DNA of 64,000 bases from Ascidia mentula (lineage: Eukaryota; Chordata; Ascidiacea; Phlebobranchia; Ascidiidae), in assembly GCA_947561715.1 (NCBI GenBank), contig OX387205.1, forward strand, positions 1,617,001 through 1,681,000, given 5' to 3'. Of this stretch, positions 49,201-61,610 are shown piece after piece. The stretch's first letter is position 1; every line of letters begins with the position of its first letter. The notes under the pieces are model-generated. The model had not been told where the DNA came from. It did not search any database and was given only the letters and a program-made list of their open reading frames with translations. The translations under genes were made by a program, and so were the position numbers.

Positions 49201-52200
49201 CATGAATATTAGAACAAATGTTGGTCATTTTTTTCGGTATTTTTTGGTATTTGAAAACAAGTTCATAACATATTTAGATCTCCTGCGATGGCTGGTGGTC
49301 TGTTCGCAATTGATCGAGAATTTTTCTTTGAAATCGGTCTCTATGACGACGGCTTGGAAATATGGGGAGGGGAAAACTTTGAACTTTCGTACAAGGTTTT
49401 TTAATTATTTTACGACATCCGAATAAAGTTTATTTTCCAACCATCTGCAAGTTGACAAAATTATCCTGAATGCAGTCGTTACACCTGCCATAATAAAGTC
49501 TTTTTTGAGAGTTTAAATTTCTCATTTTTATTTGTTGGACAAGATAGATTGAAACTTTTGTTGTACCAGGTGTGGATGTGTGGAGGTCAGCTCCTGTTCG
49601 TCCCTTGCAGTCGCATCGGCCACGTGTACAGACTTCCAGGTTGGCGTGGCAACCCCCCACCAGCTTACGTTCCACACAACGCCGTCTTCAGGGTGAGTTT
49701 TTAGCAAAAACATTTTTTAGCTTTTTTGTCGTGTTTATTTGTTCAGTTTATGCCCATAATCAAGAAGGTAATACAGGCAAGTAAGTTCAAAAATATCTTA
49801 AAACAATCTCTTTCAGTGTATCTGTATGTCTGTGGACATTTGAGTGTGGTCTGGTAATATGTGTTTCAAATCTGATAGATTAATTGTTATTAGTTCCTTT
49901 TTAATCAATCAAACCATTGTTACAATAATCAGCTTTGTCATCAAGCTCCTAAACAATAGTTGCTACCCACAATAACATAGCTTAAATGTGTTTTTATTGG
50001 ATGTAATGCTTTAGAAGTGTTGTAATGTCACATCTGTGTTAGCCCATAGTTGTAACATATTGTGATAGCAGAGCAACGGTCCACACTCAAGATTCTGCTA
50101 AACAAACTTTAGACGATATTTCCAACATCCTGTTCCCATGCTTATAAGGCTTTTGTTCGCTTCCGTGTATTTAATGGTTTTCACAGCTTAAAGATTTCTG
50201 GATGTATTTTACATTCTTTCCAACGAATATGTCTTTTGTTGTTTAATCAGGGTTTTCATATCATGCTAATTTGTAAGAGTTCTGTCTTAGAAAATACAAA
50301 TTGGACTACTTTGGACTTGTTTAATATTCTCACTTAAATGTGTTAATTTTTTCATCAAATGCTAACGGTTTGTGTAATGGCTCAGTGATACACAATTCTG
50401 GACGCATTATTATTTGACGTCCAAAAAATGAAGGTCATCCTATCCTACCCTGTGTATAAATGTATGTTAAAACATTTACAAGCTGTTTGTTTTTATTGTA
50501 GAATTACAAACGTGTGATAGAAACATGGTGGGATGAATATGCCAAGTATTTTTACATGTAAGTTTAAAATTGAGCATCGGACTTTTACCACACTTGAACT
50601 AGAACATGTTTTTTAAAACAATCAAGTTACCTGTTAATATTGATAATTTGTTGTTTGTAGAATGTATTCACCTTTTTGTCTGTCCTAACTGTGCTGTTAA
50701 ATTTACTAAAGACAAGGTATTGCAACTTAATAAGCTACTGTAAGTCTTACAACCAATATTATTAAATGGCTTTGATGACATTATTTAGGTTGACTCTTTG
50801 AAGAAAAATTGTTGGCTGTGCGTCAATTACAAAGTTTTGATTAATTGTTTGTTTATATTTGCGAAAAGTTGATAATTAATTACTAAACCAGCTTTATTGG
50901 TGAAACTTTATAAATAGTTTTATAATACAGCACTAACAGCAAGCATTGTTTGTGTTTTTCAGGAGACGACCCGATGTAAAAAATGTTGACACTGGCGACC
51001 TTTCTGCTCAGAGGGCAATCCGTGAAAAACTTCATTGTCGTTCGTTTGATTGGTTCATGAAGGAAATTGCTTACGACATTGCAATGTGAGTGATAATACG
51101 ATAAGCAAAGTGAAGCAACAAATATGCAAGAAGTCATGGTCAATTTGGCATACGATTTTCGCTCTAAGAAGTTGTAGAGAAATATTATTTTGCAGTCGCA
51201 CTTTACTGTGTTGTTTGTCAATTTAAGTTACTAATATTAATAACTGTGATACAATAGGAGTTGAAATAGCTGTACAGAAAAATGCAGCTAATCAGGATTT
51301 GTAAGGAAAAAGCAAAATTCCAGAATAATTTATCTTAATCCGTAATATTACATGTAAAAAAATTTCTATTGTGTAAACCATAGACCTCCAGTGTAAAAAA
51401 CTCCTTTTGGAGTTCTGGGAATACTGTGTAAACATTCATAGATTTGGACAAAAATTTCATCTGTTGTAAATCCCTCAGTTAATAAAGTAATGTTAAAATT
51501 CATCGTCACATGACATGTTTTTACGATAGCCACTACCCAGTGGTGGAGCCACCTAGTGGTGCATCTGGACAGATAAAGAACATCGGAACAGACAAATGTC
51601 TGGACGGAAGAAACGGAGGATCTGGAGCACCCGTTTACCTCAGCGATTGTAACAATAACCCAGACCAGGTGGGTGACATAATTCCCATGTATAATCAAGC
51701 AGAGCAGAAGTGCAAACTTGTGGCATTGAACATTTAAACTGAATCACTGTTAAATGCCAATAAATATGCTGAATAATATCAATAAATTTGTTTATTTATT
51801 TGAATACTGTCATTTATTCGGAATATATTTTTAAATCTACTGACTATTCTCCTTTATTCGCATGGTTTTGAATTTCATGCAGAAAGTCTCAACTTGTGAT
51901 ATGATTGTTTTTACTTTTTTGTAAGTATCCAGTTATATCTTGTGTAGAAATGGTGGCTGACTTGGCATGAGGACATTAGACCAGGAGGTAACACACCAGA
52001 CAGCTCCCGAAAAGTTTGTCTCGATTGCGTCGGTAGAGACAACGTCGCATCATTCTGGGAGTGCCACCAGATGCAAGGAAACCAACTGTGGAAATATGTG
52101 GTAAGAATTCATGCAGTCGACAGATTTTGTTGTAGTTTTGTCAACGTTTGATGTAAAAGGTTGGTTTCAAAGGCAACGAAACTCTTAGGAAGTCATTGAT

Positions 52201-52631
52201 CGATCGAAATTGAATCGTGTGAAATATGAACGGCACATTTTAGACAAGTTAGCAGAAACAAACATTAAAACAAAATACACAAAGGAAATTTTTAGTCTTT
52301 GTATCCCTAGTTGTTCAGTTGGAATAACATTGACAATTGCAATATCTACAGGTTAAAAATGCTCTTATTCTGTATCTCCTGTTGCAAAAAGTGTGAATCT
52401 TTACTTTTATTTGATAAAGAATACACTGTTTTTCAGTACGACCACAAGCAACTCTACCACTCGGTGTCAGACTCTTGTCTGGAGGCGTCGCCTGGCGAGT
52501 CGAAAGTGTATTCCAGAGTGTGTAACCATAACAACGTCAATCAACTTTGGGTGTGGACGAACACCAACATCACACAACTAATCCAATTCAATACAGACTT
52601 GAGGAAAGCTGTGTTCCTCGTTGATGTATAG
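46209..52631 (+). CDS. GALNT7: Polypeptide GalNAc-transferase, GALNT7-like
   Basis: Golgi type II glycosyltransferase (GT27) that adds GalNAc to Ser/Thr in mucin-type O-glycosylation; GALNT7 favours already GalNAc-bearing peptides. Fifteen exons: 46209-46394, 46491-46562, 46839-46915, 47198-47350, 47683-47849, 48064-48191, 48430-48554, 48936-49073, 49278-49395, 49570-49692, 50502-50557, 50963-51085, 51530-51668, 51948-52100, 52437-52631; 650 residues (human GALNT7 about 657). The anchor is at about residues 10-26. '[19 protein letters not shown]', the Mn-binding DxH in 'LDAHCEAG' (about 267-269) and '[12 protein letters not shown]' are present. '[16 protein letters not shown]' and '[10 protein letters not shown]' favour GALNT7 over GALNT10. 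A C-terminal ricin-type lectin domain (about residues 500-645) has repeated CLD and QLW motifs. Confidence 0.94.
47922..48003 (+). repeat. SINE tail fragment in GALNT7 intron
   Basis: This intron segment matches the tail of the SINE at 35532-35795 but in plus orientation: 'TGATCGTCAAGTAAGGACCTGC', then CCAATCATGCGATCGCATTA, then AACATTGC. The tRNA-like head is absent, so it is a truncated copy. Confidence 0.7.
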
Positions 52632-54573
52632 AAATGATAATAGAAATGTAGGTATTGTGGTGACGGTTCCGTTGTTGCTGGTACGATGTTCTACGCACAT
52701 TGCAGTAGAAAGTAGGTGAACTATAAAGCGCTTACTGACAACATTGTGATCTGGTTAATTTATACCTTGTGCAGTTGGTCATGCTTTGAATTGGTAATTT
52801 CACTGTTCCATGCTGGATTTTGTAATGTTAGAACTCATGTCTATTCTTAAAACTACCAAGCATTCGTATTTGTAACAAAATTTGCTTTGGATTTTATGTA
52901 TCTGTTTTGTCTGTAATATACTACTCACTTAAATTATGTGTTTCTGTGGCATGTTTGCCACTGTTATTTTTTACCTAGTTCCATCTGTACCTTGTCACAT
53001 CATTTTCCAAACACATTGAAAGATTTCAGCCTATGCACACACATTTGTAAAAAACAAGTCGATTTTGATGGCACCAACTATCATGCAGTTACCACCAATT
53101 CCACATAATCATTTTTACAAAATTACTTAACAAATAATGCAGAGTATTACGAATAGTGTTGCTTTGGGTTTTTTCAACCCATTTTGTCTCCACAAGTCTG
53201 TGTTGTTTTCTTGCTTGTGTTTTTCTGTAGATGGAAACCAATGTTGGTTTCTGTATTTATTTGTATATGCCGTATACATGTGTGCTTGTAACTTTTTCTC
53301 TATGTTATCTTTTAGCTGATTTTCTGTCGCAAATAGTCTAGTTACATATATTTAGAATATATATGCTTAAATATGTATTATTTTTGTGCAATTGTGTCTT
53401 GATTTATCCAACTTTTCTATTTAACACAACATGACATTTAGCCCAAGTTAGTTTAGTGCGACCAAAGCTCAAGTTGTGTCAAAACACTGCGTGAGTTATT
53501 TTGAATGCGATTTGTACTTTAAAATGTCATATTTGACAGTTTTGCATAATGGACTTTTACACAAAAAAAAACTCATTTCTTTTCACATAACTTTGCTGGC
53601 CACTGTCAAACAAAGTTTGCGACAATACATGTAAAAAGCAGAGGCATTTGAAATAAACTGCACTTCCAAAGTGTTTGGTTTCAAATATGATTTACGTTTA
53701 AACTCCTTTCCATTTGTGTTTGTTAGGTTTGAGATGTGAAAAAATGTAACCTCGCTTTTTAAGTTTAAAAAAGTGAAAGATTTCAATGAACTATCCCAAC
53801 ATATTATTTTGGCGCAAAATTTGTTTTAGGAATTGCAAAATACAAATATTGTGGTCATATGCTGTTACAAGAGACACCCAATGTAATGATAAGCACCATT
53901 AGCTTAGTGATAAGTAGTACAAAGAGTTAAAAACAATGTATCGATATTGTTAATTTGAAGCAGCACATAAGTGTGTGTATGATTTTATTTGGTCTTTTGT
54001 GTCATACGTGACTTTATCAAGAGGTTTTAGGAAACCTGAAAGCATAGTTGTTTGGGAAATGAGGCATTATTGCAGCTTAGTAAAATGACGAAATACTTTT
54101 GTCTGTTTTTAGACGGCCGACTAACTCGTATAATGTGAAAAGGCGGAAAGCCAAATATAGAAAATTGCTTTGTCAGCAAAATATACAGACGTTTCGAAGA
54201 GTAGTTGTGTTCATTATTAATATAGAAGTTACTGAAACCGGTTTCATCTTATGTAGTAGGCCTAATCGGTGCCGTTACGCTAGGCGCAGTGCAGGCGTTA
54301 TCGTGTTGGAAACGTATACTATGACGCTCAATGTTTGGCAAGGTAGTGGCAACGGTCCAGCAAACCTTTCTAATGTAGCCTACATTTTTCACGACGTTGT
54401 AAATGGCACCGTTGATATGCCCATGTAGCACGGAAAGACACTAACGAGCCGGTTTTGATGTAGGGAGTTGGTTTCTGGTAGTCAATTTTACCAATTTTTG
54501 AAATAATAAAGGTTTCAGTTAAACGTAAGCGGACATTTTCATTACGAAAGCCTCAAAAAGAATCGTGTGAATT
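52632..54573. other. GALNT7 3' region and intergenic sequence
   Basis: 1.9 kb without a supported gene. The first part is probably GALNT7 3' UTR. A 109-codon plus-strand frame at 54099-54428 has no recognisable features; it is Arg/Lys-rich at the start only. Confidence 0.4.
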
Positions 54574-55158
54574 ATGGATGGTGCGTTTGGGACTTTGGAA
54601 AGATCCCGTCCTAGAGTTAGCAGAAGCAAACATTTAGAACAAACTTTCAATAGACTTGCCACTCCAAAGCAAGTCACTCCACCCCCAACAAGATGCAAGA
54701 AGCTCAATGACAATCAGAAAGGCAATTGTTTTAGGCCGTTTACAGCACCAGTCTTGCAAACAACTTGGAAAAATACAAACCACGATAAAAGAACCAAATC
54801 TGCATTTTACGACAGTTTTGTGCGACGAAACCACGCTAATGTGCAAAGAAAACAATCAAACGTCGAAATCCTCCGCCTCACCGGCTTGGCTCGAATACGA
54901 CGTCTTCATTTGCTCATAGATGCCGGTTTGCTGGAGGAAAATTCTCTGCAGGAGCTTACGGTTGTCATAGAAGAGGATCACGACCTCAAGTCGGAGGATT
55001 CCCCTGAACCAAGCTTCCTTTTCGAAGAAAAAACTTCCTTGGGAGAAGACGGTGAGAACGTGCTTATGGCGTACAACACTGCTAAAAATTGTCAAATAAA
55101 AAAGACTGAAGCATGTCCTTCGCCTATATTTAGCGAGCCACTGTGCAAAAAAATATAG
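54574..55158 (+). CDS. Unrecognised single-exon gene, 194 residues
   Basis: An uninterrupted frame from ATG 54574 (context 'gtgaattATGG') to TAG 55158, the longest intronless frame in the window outside the large known exons. The N-terminal half is basic and polar (Pro/Arg/Lys-rich, with 'TPPPTRCKK' and 'NCFRPFTAPVLQTTW'). A compact Leu-rich helix-like segment follows at about residues 98-130 ('EILRLTGLARIRRLHLLIDA'), then an acidic stretch ('EEDHDLKSEDSPEP'). I do not recognise the family. It lies 240 bp upstream of ODAD4 on the same strand, so co-expression or an operon-like pair is possible but unproven. An ATTAAA near 55227 could serve as its poly(A) signal. Confidence 0.6.
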   Translation: MDGAFGTLERSRPRVSRSKHLEQTFNRLATPKQVTPPPTRCKKLNDNQKGNCFRPFTAPVLQTTWKNTNHDKRTKSAFYDSFVRRNHANVQRKQSNVEILRLTGLARIRRLHLLIDAGLLEENSLQELTVVIEEDHDLKSEDSPEPSFLFEEKTSLGEDGENVLMAYNTAKNCQIKKTEACPSPIFSEPLCKKI

Positions 55159-55398
55159 CTACGTTTCGAAATGTTATGTTGTTTTTTCCAACGTTAGGGA
55201 ATTTCTTTACTTTTATTCTTTAAAATTAAATGACAACTGATGCCGAATTTATTTCCCTGTTTCGAAAAAAATCCCGGTTACCAGTGTTACCATAGTAACA
55301 CCGCGCAGCTTGGTACAGATTGTCCAAGTTTGCGTTGAGAAAGTTGGTAACTTTCCTGGTTATCGTTTTTATTTGTTTATTTTTATCGAACTACAAAC

Positions 55399-58300
55399 AT
55401 GTACGAAGACGAAGACGGGGATGACGGACCAAAAAGTTCGTTTACTACTTATTTGGCGGAAGGCGACAAATTATACAATGCAGGAGAATACCAGAAAGCA
55501 CTTGAAAGCTACAGCACGGTTTGTGACATGCTTTGCTTGTTTGAATGTTTCAAAAGCATGAAATTGTGCTACTTGTTTTTTTGCGTTTATTGGTTAATGT
55601 TTGGATATTGTGGCACAACTACACTTATTCATTAGGCTATTTAGATAAGTAATATCAGAAAAAAATCCAATATTTAAATAATTGCTAAAAAAAGCTTCAC
55701 TCATTGTATAGAAAGCTTTACAAAGCTAATTCAGAATATATTTTAATTTTAGGCCTTGGAGCTGGAACCGTCTAATGTGTCGGGTTTGGTCGCTAGATCA
55801 AAATGTCATTTACAAATTGGTGATGCCCAGTCAGCCCTTCAGGATTCAGAAGCCTCATTGGGAGAAAACAAAAACTTCCACAAGGTTGTCTCCAATCAAA
55901 TGCTCATAGCACACAAAGATTAACTAAAAAAATCTCCCCAAACAATTTCCTTCTCTGAATAATAGTCTGATATCTTGGAGGATGTTGGTCCATTCCTGTT
56001 TCTGATGTTTAAGTATTCCTGTTTAAATTGTGTTGGAACTCAATAAATAAAACTATTTTCAGTAGTTTAATATCTAAGCTTTATTGCAGGGCCTGTATCA
56101 GAAAGCAGAAGCTTTGTATCAAATGGGAGATTTTGAATACGCTCTTGTGTTTTATCATCGTGGTCACAAACTGAGACCAGAACTACAAGAATTCAGACTC
56201 GGAATCCAAAAAGCTCAGGAAGCAATCGACAACTGTGTTGGAAGTAAATAAAAAATTTTAGTCTTTTTTTGATTTGTTGCTTCTTTATATCTTTGTGTTG
56301 TTTCTATTCTTTTTAGTTAGTTTTCTAATATAAGATTGATTTGGTATTGTATTTTGTTCTAAACTACTTTGATTGTTAAACAGGTCCATCGTCTGTTAAA
56401 CTTGAAAACAAAGGTGATTTGTCATTTTTCAATAAAATGGATGAAGGAAAAGGCAAAGGAAAGCAAAGAGGACAGTACCGGTACGTTGAGGTTGAAAATG
56501 AAAGATAGAAGGCAAAATTCATGGCCAACAGGCTTTTAATATAATTTCAGTTGGCATGAATGACAAAAGCATGTTGCTTTTTGCAATTATTAATACACTC
56601 TATTATTCATACAAGGCAGTCTTTAGGGTCCTACTACTTTCTCCTTACGATATCTTGACTATCATTGTGTAATTCGGTTTAATTTTTAGGAACACAAATC
56701 ACGGATTTCCTCATAATTCTGAGTATAAAGAGACTGGCCCATATTGTTATTAACATTGTCATGTTTAAAAGAAAACGTTCAGTTCAAACTAATGATAGCA
56801 TAAGTTTTTGCCGAAACGTTTTCTTTTAAACATGACAATGTTAATAACAATATGGGCCAGTCTCTTTTTTCTCAGAGTTTGATTTTTATTTATGATTGCC
56901 TTTTTGGCCCTCAACAATTTGCTCTTTGCATACCACAATTTGATGCATAGGATCATGGTACTGGTGCTAGATTTAATTACTTGATAGACAAATTGTTTAT
57001 GTTCAGGCCACCACAAAAACCAACGGCCAAAGTAACAAGGGCAGTTGGAAAGTCACAAAATGGCACAAGCCATCGAACAGCAAAAGCATTACTGGGAGAA
57101 CTTTATGCTGACAAAGAATATCTGGAAAAACTTCTTAAAGACGATGGTATTAAAACTAATACTCAAAATTTTGTGGACGAGAAAAGCTCTATTGTTTATT
57201 TGTTTCAGATTTGGTGAAAGGCAGTGCAGGAGGAATGAGTATTTACGATCTTGTCACTGCAGGAATTAACTATTTGGACACAAGGCAAGATTGCAATGAT
57301 TTATCTGGAGTTGTCTTAAAATACTTATTTTCTTTGCAACCTAACCAATTATTGACATATATAGTTGAACATAGTACTTACAAATTATATTATATGCCAC
57401 TTTGTACTGGAATAAAAAAAAAAGAATTTGATTTAACAACATATAAAATATATATATAGTGTAAAAGCTTTTAGTTAATGAAACATTTTGCTTTATACAA
57501 GCAGAACAGAATTCTGGAGGCAGCAGAAACCGATGTATGCAAGAAAGCGAGACCGCATGATGATGCAACAGAAATGGTCGAACCGTAAATCTGATGGAGC
57601 TTCGGATCCAACTACGTTTATTTTGAAAAATCTTGAAAACATTGACCTTTGTAAGAATACTTTGTGTACACATACTTTACCTCTTTTCAATAGTGCTAAG
57701 TTGGTAGCATTGAATTTAAACTATTCGTTTTTCTGTAATGTCATGCAATATACCATATTGCTGTATGTAAGTGGATTTAAACATTTTTTTACAAAACAAT
57801 ACCACTAAAAATACTGTTCAATTATTATGTTGAATATGCTAACAGTTCACTTACATATTTTCAGTCCTGGTTGAGGGCAAGGGTTCAGACAGTTTGCGAC
57901 TTGCCAAGACCACCTTACAACAAGTCGACCGACTATCGGAGAAGGATTTGCCCAACAAAGCTGATATCGTTGCCAACCTTTACAGTTGCATTGGAAATGC
58001 CCACTTGGAATTAGGGCAGACAGAAGATGCACTGAAATATCACCAGAAAGATTTGGAAATATCCCAGGAACAGTACGTTGAAAAGTTTTATTTTTTCTTT
58101 TTTTTTTTTGCTGCATGGAGTTTGGATTTTTGAAAATAACTTTCAATAAATGTGTTGCAAATGTTCAAAATTTGCAACTTTAAATCAAATGTTTAAAGTT
58201 TTCAAATGGTTAAATTTTGTGAGCTGCAGACAGATGGCCACTGTTTGAACCTTTCTGGCAAATTTTGTACTACATGTTTTTTGTTGCCAGCGACTTTCAA

Positions 58301-59908
58301 GATGCCAAGTCAAGAGCTTTGGATAATCTTGGTCGTGTCTATGCTCGTGTTGGAAAGTTCCAGAAAGCCATTGACTGGTAAGATCTGTTTGTTACCAACC
58401 AAGTGGAAAACTTTATATGATTTGTTTGTTTAGATAATTAATACTGGTAGTAATTGTGTGTTCTGATTTGTTGCAAAAAAGCTGTCAGAATATAATACAA
58501 TAAAGCAACTCTCGTCAAACAAAATTCTTGAAACGTCTTTCATGTTTTCCTTGGAATACCAAGTTGCAAAAAATCATTTATTATTACATAATTGGAAACC
58601 TGCTTTATTTGTAGCTGGCAGGAGAAGATACCGCTCAGTAAATCAGCAGTTGAGAGCACTTGGCTGTTCCACGAGATTGGTCGTTGTCATCTTGAACTCG
58701 GAGAAAGCGACAAAGCCAAGGAATATGGTGAAAAATCGTTGTCTGAAGCAAAGAAAGCTGAAGATGATGTATGGCAGTTGAATGCTGGTGTTCTCATCGC
58801 CCAGTCAGAAGGTGATTTAATTATCTTTCATACAACTCCAATCGATTAATTGTGATGATTAATGGTTTATTTTATTCTACCTGTTACCATTTTTAATAAA
58901 TCAGATTGAAGACTGCTCATGAAAAATTTGGTTCTTATTGGTTTTGTATCGAAAAGTGGTTGCCAGAATGTTATATCTTGCTAGTTTAAATGCAGTTTTG
59001 GAAAATATAGTTCAACCAACCAACTAACCTAATTGTTTGTTTTTAGTAAAATTGGGACAATTAGAGGCTGCGTCTGAATCATTCAAGCAATCACTTGAGT
59101 TGGCAAAACTACAGGGAGATGATGCTGCTGAGGTTGCCATCACAAAAGCACTTGAAGATGTCAACAACAAGTAAATGCAAACAAATTCATTTTCGCTATA
59201 TCTGTTATACTATTTGACTACATGACATGACCAATTGTCAGTAAGTATACAACATGCAGTGAATACAATATAAAATATTCCTTTTCCAACAACTTTTGTA
59301 TACTTCCGACTAATTACCCACCTACAGCCCTATAAAAAAGATTTTTCTTACCAACTCCCATACAGTTTTTGGTGCCACTGCCTGATTTATTTTTTTTATA
59401 TTTATTATTTTTCCTGCAAAAATGCTTGGAACATTATGTTCTGGACATCTTTTACAGAGTTGGACTCTATTAACAGAAATATACCACAGTACAAATTGAT
59501 TAACCCTTGAGATATGCATATGTTTAAACTCATGGTTATATGAAACGTATTCAGGCTGGCAAAGCAAAATGACAGTGACATCCCAGAAAACCGGGAAACT
59601 GCTGAACCGGAAACCACGGATGAACAGGAACCGACCGAGACAGTAAGAGTTTTTTAAACTTTTTCATTGTGGCAGGCATGCAACTCCCACAAATAAACTT
59701 ACTACTGTAAGTTTTTTTAAATTCTACATCTTTAACATTAGAATTTTAAGATAAGCAAAGTGGAGCCAATAATATGAATTGTGCAAGCTAGAATTTTAAT
59801 TCAGTGGATGTACAAATACAATAATGTTGCTCAAAACCTCTTGAAAATGGATAAACTTTTATGAAATAATCATTTGATTGTGTTTAACTTTTATTGCAGG
59901 AGGAATGA
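55399..59908 (+). CDS. ODAD4: Outer dynein arm docking complex subunit 4 (TTC25)
   Basis: TPR protein that helps anchor outer dynein arms to ciliary doublet microtubules. Thirteen exons: 55399-55518, 55753-55884, 56090-56243, 56384-56480, 57007-57146, 57209-57284, 57505-57650, 57865-58072, 58291-58377, 58615-58811, 59047-59170, 59555-59642, 59900-59908; 525 residues, all phases consistent. TPR motifs lie at about residues 14-120 ('YLAEGDKLYNAGEYQKALE', 'GDFEYALVFYHRGHKLRPEL') and again at about 300-460 ('SCIGNAHLELGQTEDAL', 'ALDNLGRVYARVGKFQKAI', 'WLFHEIGRCHLELGESDKA'). 'LLGELYADKEYLEKLL' and 'FWRQQKPMYARKRDR' are TTC25 hallmarks. The tail is short and acidic; the long C-terminus of mammalian TTC25 is absent. 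The intron after 57284 starts with GC, and the last coding exon is 9 bp. Confidence 0.95.
56718..56876. mobile_element. Near-perfect palindromic (foldback) element in an ODAD4 intron
   Basis: Arms 56727-56779 and 56815-56867 are 53 bp and perfectly complementary by eye, separated by 35 bp. Allowing a 3-bp mismatch they extend to 62 bp (56718 and 56876). Arm sequences include GAGACTGGCCCATATTGTTA and its complement. No clear target duplication or coding capacity was found. It may be a recent foldback MITE; transcribed in the intron, it would form a long hairpin. Confidence 0.85.
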
Positions 59909-60061
59909 AGTTTGGTGAATTTTTGCTTCCAGTTTTCTGCTTGTATTCTCCACAGTTTATTTTGTATGCAGGATTTTATCGCAAGTAAATCTGTTGTCTG
60001 TATTCTTGGCACACTTTGTCTCTAACACAAAAACCACTGATATTCCCGAGTCTTATTTCAA

Positions 60062-60067
60062 TTTATT
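60062..60067 (-). terminator. Poly(A) signal of SEC61B (complement)
   Basis: TTTATT on the plus strand (AATAAA on the minus) about 175 bp beyond the SEC61B stop. The gap 59909-60241 is the overlap zone of the convergent ODAD4 and SEC61B 3' ends. Confidence 0.45.
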
Positions 60068-60241
60068 CCCTTTCTAAAAAGCAGTGAAAACACATTTAGG
60101 TCAAAAATCTGCAGCAGAAAATGTCACTATCACCCACACACAAACACGTATAGGCTTGTGCAGAACATAGCGTATGAGAAATACTCCATGCAACTGCACT
60201 TTCAAAAAAACGGCGATGAAATAAAAACAAATTGCACAATC

Positions 60242-61033
60242 TCAAGCCTTGGTGTATTTTCCCCAGATGTGAAGCATGAAAACTGATGCAATGAACAGTA
60301 GGCTGATGATTAAAACAGGCACGGGTCCACTGCAAAACACAATTTTTCTTATTAATTCCTTATTGTGGTATGATTTTGTACACAACACCAAGAAGAGAGC
60401 ACAACTCAGTTCAGTAACTTTGACTGATCGACTGAATAGGTTTATTCATTTGCAAAATAAGTGTTGCTGGTTTCTTATTATTGACATCATGCCGATGTCA
60501 ATAGGAACATACTGTCAACCACGATAAACGTGTTTGCAGTCAACCATGTTAAACAATCGGCAAGCCAGAGAAGTACCAATGAAACTGATATGTGGCAGAC
60601 TGAAAAAAACAGTTGCGCCTGATTTGTAAAATTCGCACCTATTTGAAAAATTCATGCAAAAGAATTACCTGATGTATTAATATATGAATTATGTTTGCCA
60701 GATCATACAATTAACAGTCACTAACAAAATCCTCTGTGCAAATTATCATCTTTTAATTCTGGGACATATGGAATCAGTACATCCCTCTCCTCTACTCATA
60801 AGGTAAAATTAGTGTGAAATTTTAGCTGCTTACACTTTAAGACCGGGAGAATCTTCACTGTAAAATCTCCACATTGTGCTTCCCGCTCCACTTCCACCAC
60901 CAGGGGTGCTCTTGGACCGAGTAGTCGGCGTTGCTTTTCTTTGCCTGACAGTGGCCCCTGAGCCGGCACGAGGAGAAACTGATCTTCCTGGAGATCTCCC
61001 TCCTCCTACATTTGTTGAACTGGATGATGGCAT
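60242..61033 (-). CDS. SEC61B: Sec61 translocon subunit beta
   Basis: Tail-anchored subunit of the ER protein-conducting channel. Coding exons: 60834-61036 (ATG at 61033) and 60242-60329; 95 residues, human 96. A flexible Ser/Gly-rich N-terminus ('[20 protein letters not shown]') leads to 'VRQRK', then '[15 protein letters not shown]', the diagnostic membrane-proximal motif. '[19 protein letters not shown]' is the membrane anchor and the end is 'WGKYTKA'. An upstream exon ends in ATG exactly at the donor (61472-61474), followed after the intron by ACG and then the internal ATG. A start there would add two residues (Met-Thr). Confidence 0.97.
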
Positions 61034-61587
61034 CGTCTGTAAAACAAAATAGAAAATGTTTAGTATTAGCCAGGCATAATGCAGAAACTAATGCTGGCTC
61101 TTTTTAGTTTAACAACACTGTTTTTGCAACTTCACCATCCTTTTAACATGGTTTTCCCAGGGATACTTTTGGTTTATGTCCCTAGTATTTTTGCTGCAAA
61201 TATTAAGTTTTATAGATTTCATAGATAAGTAAACTTCATTGTTCTGCTGTAAAAGAAAGACACAATATTGAATTTTTACATCATTTTGTAACATAGAAAA
61301 GATAGTTATACACAACATTTTAAAATTATCGGCACAATCTATTTGCACATGAAATACAAATTTATAATTGGAAGTTTAATACTTTTTTGCTGCTTCTACA
61401 ATATATAGCCTACCCGTAATTATCAAATACAAACCTCACGTTAATATAGTAAGCAAACAACACGAACTTACCATTTTGTTCGTTAATGTGTGTACTTTCA
61501 ACTGCAACTGAAAGAAAATGTAACCGCCTTTAATTCGGTAAAGTTAGAAGTTGTACTACGACTCTCACACGAAGCGACACAACGCTT

Positions 61588-61610
61588 TTTTGACGTCACG
61601 ACTTCCTGGT
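61588..61610. promoter_or_regulatory. CRE and ETS-like sites in the SEC61B / STX17 divergent promoter
   Basis: TGACGTCA at 61591-61598 is followed by an ETS-like core (CAGGAAGT on the minus strand, 61601-61608). They lie about 120 bp upstream of the first SEC61B exon's ATG in a GC-richer island. CRE plus ETS is a common housekeeping promoter pair. The region 61475-62072 holds no gene except a possible small upstream STX17 exon. Confidence 0.4.

Noticed and set aside
54099..54428. 109-codon plus-strand frame upstream of the orphan gene
   Set aside because: Low-complexity basic start, no recognised motif, and no sign of splicing to 54574.
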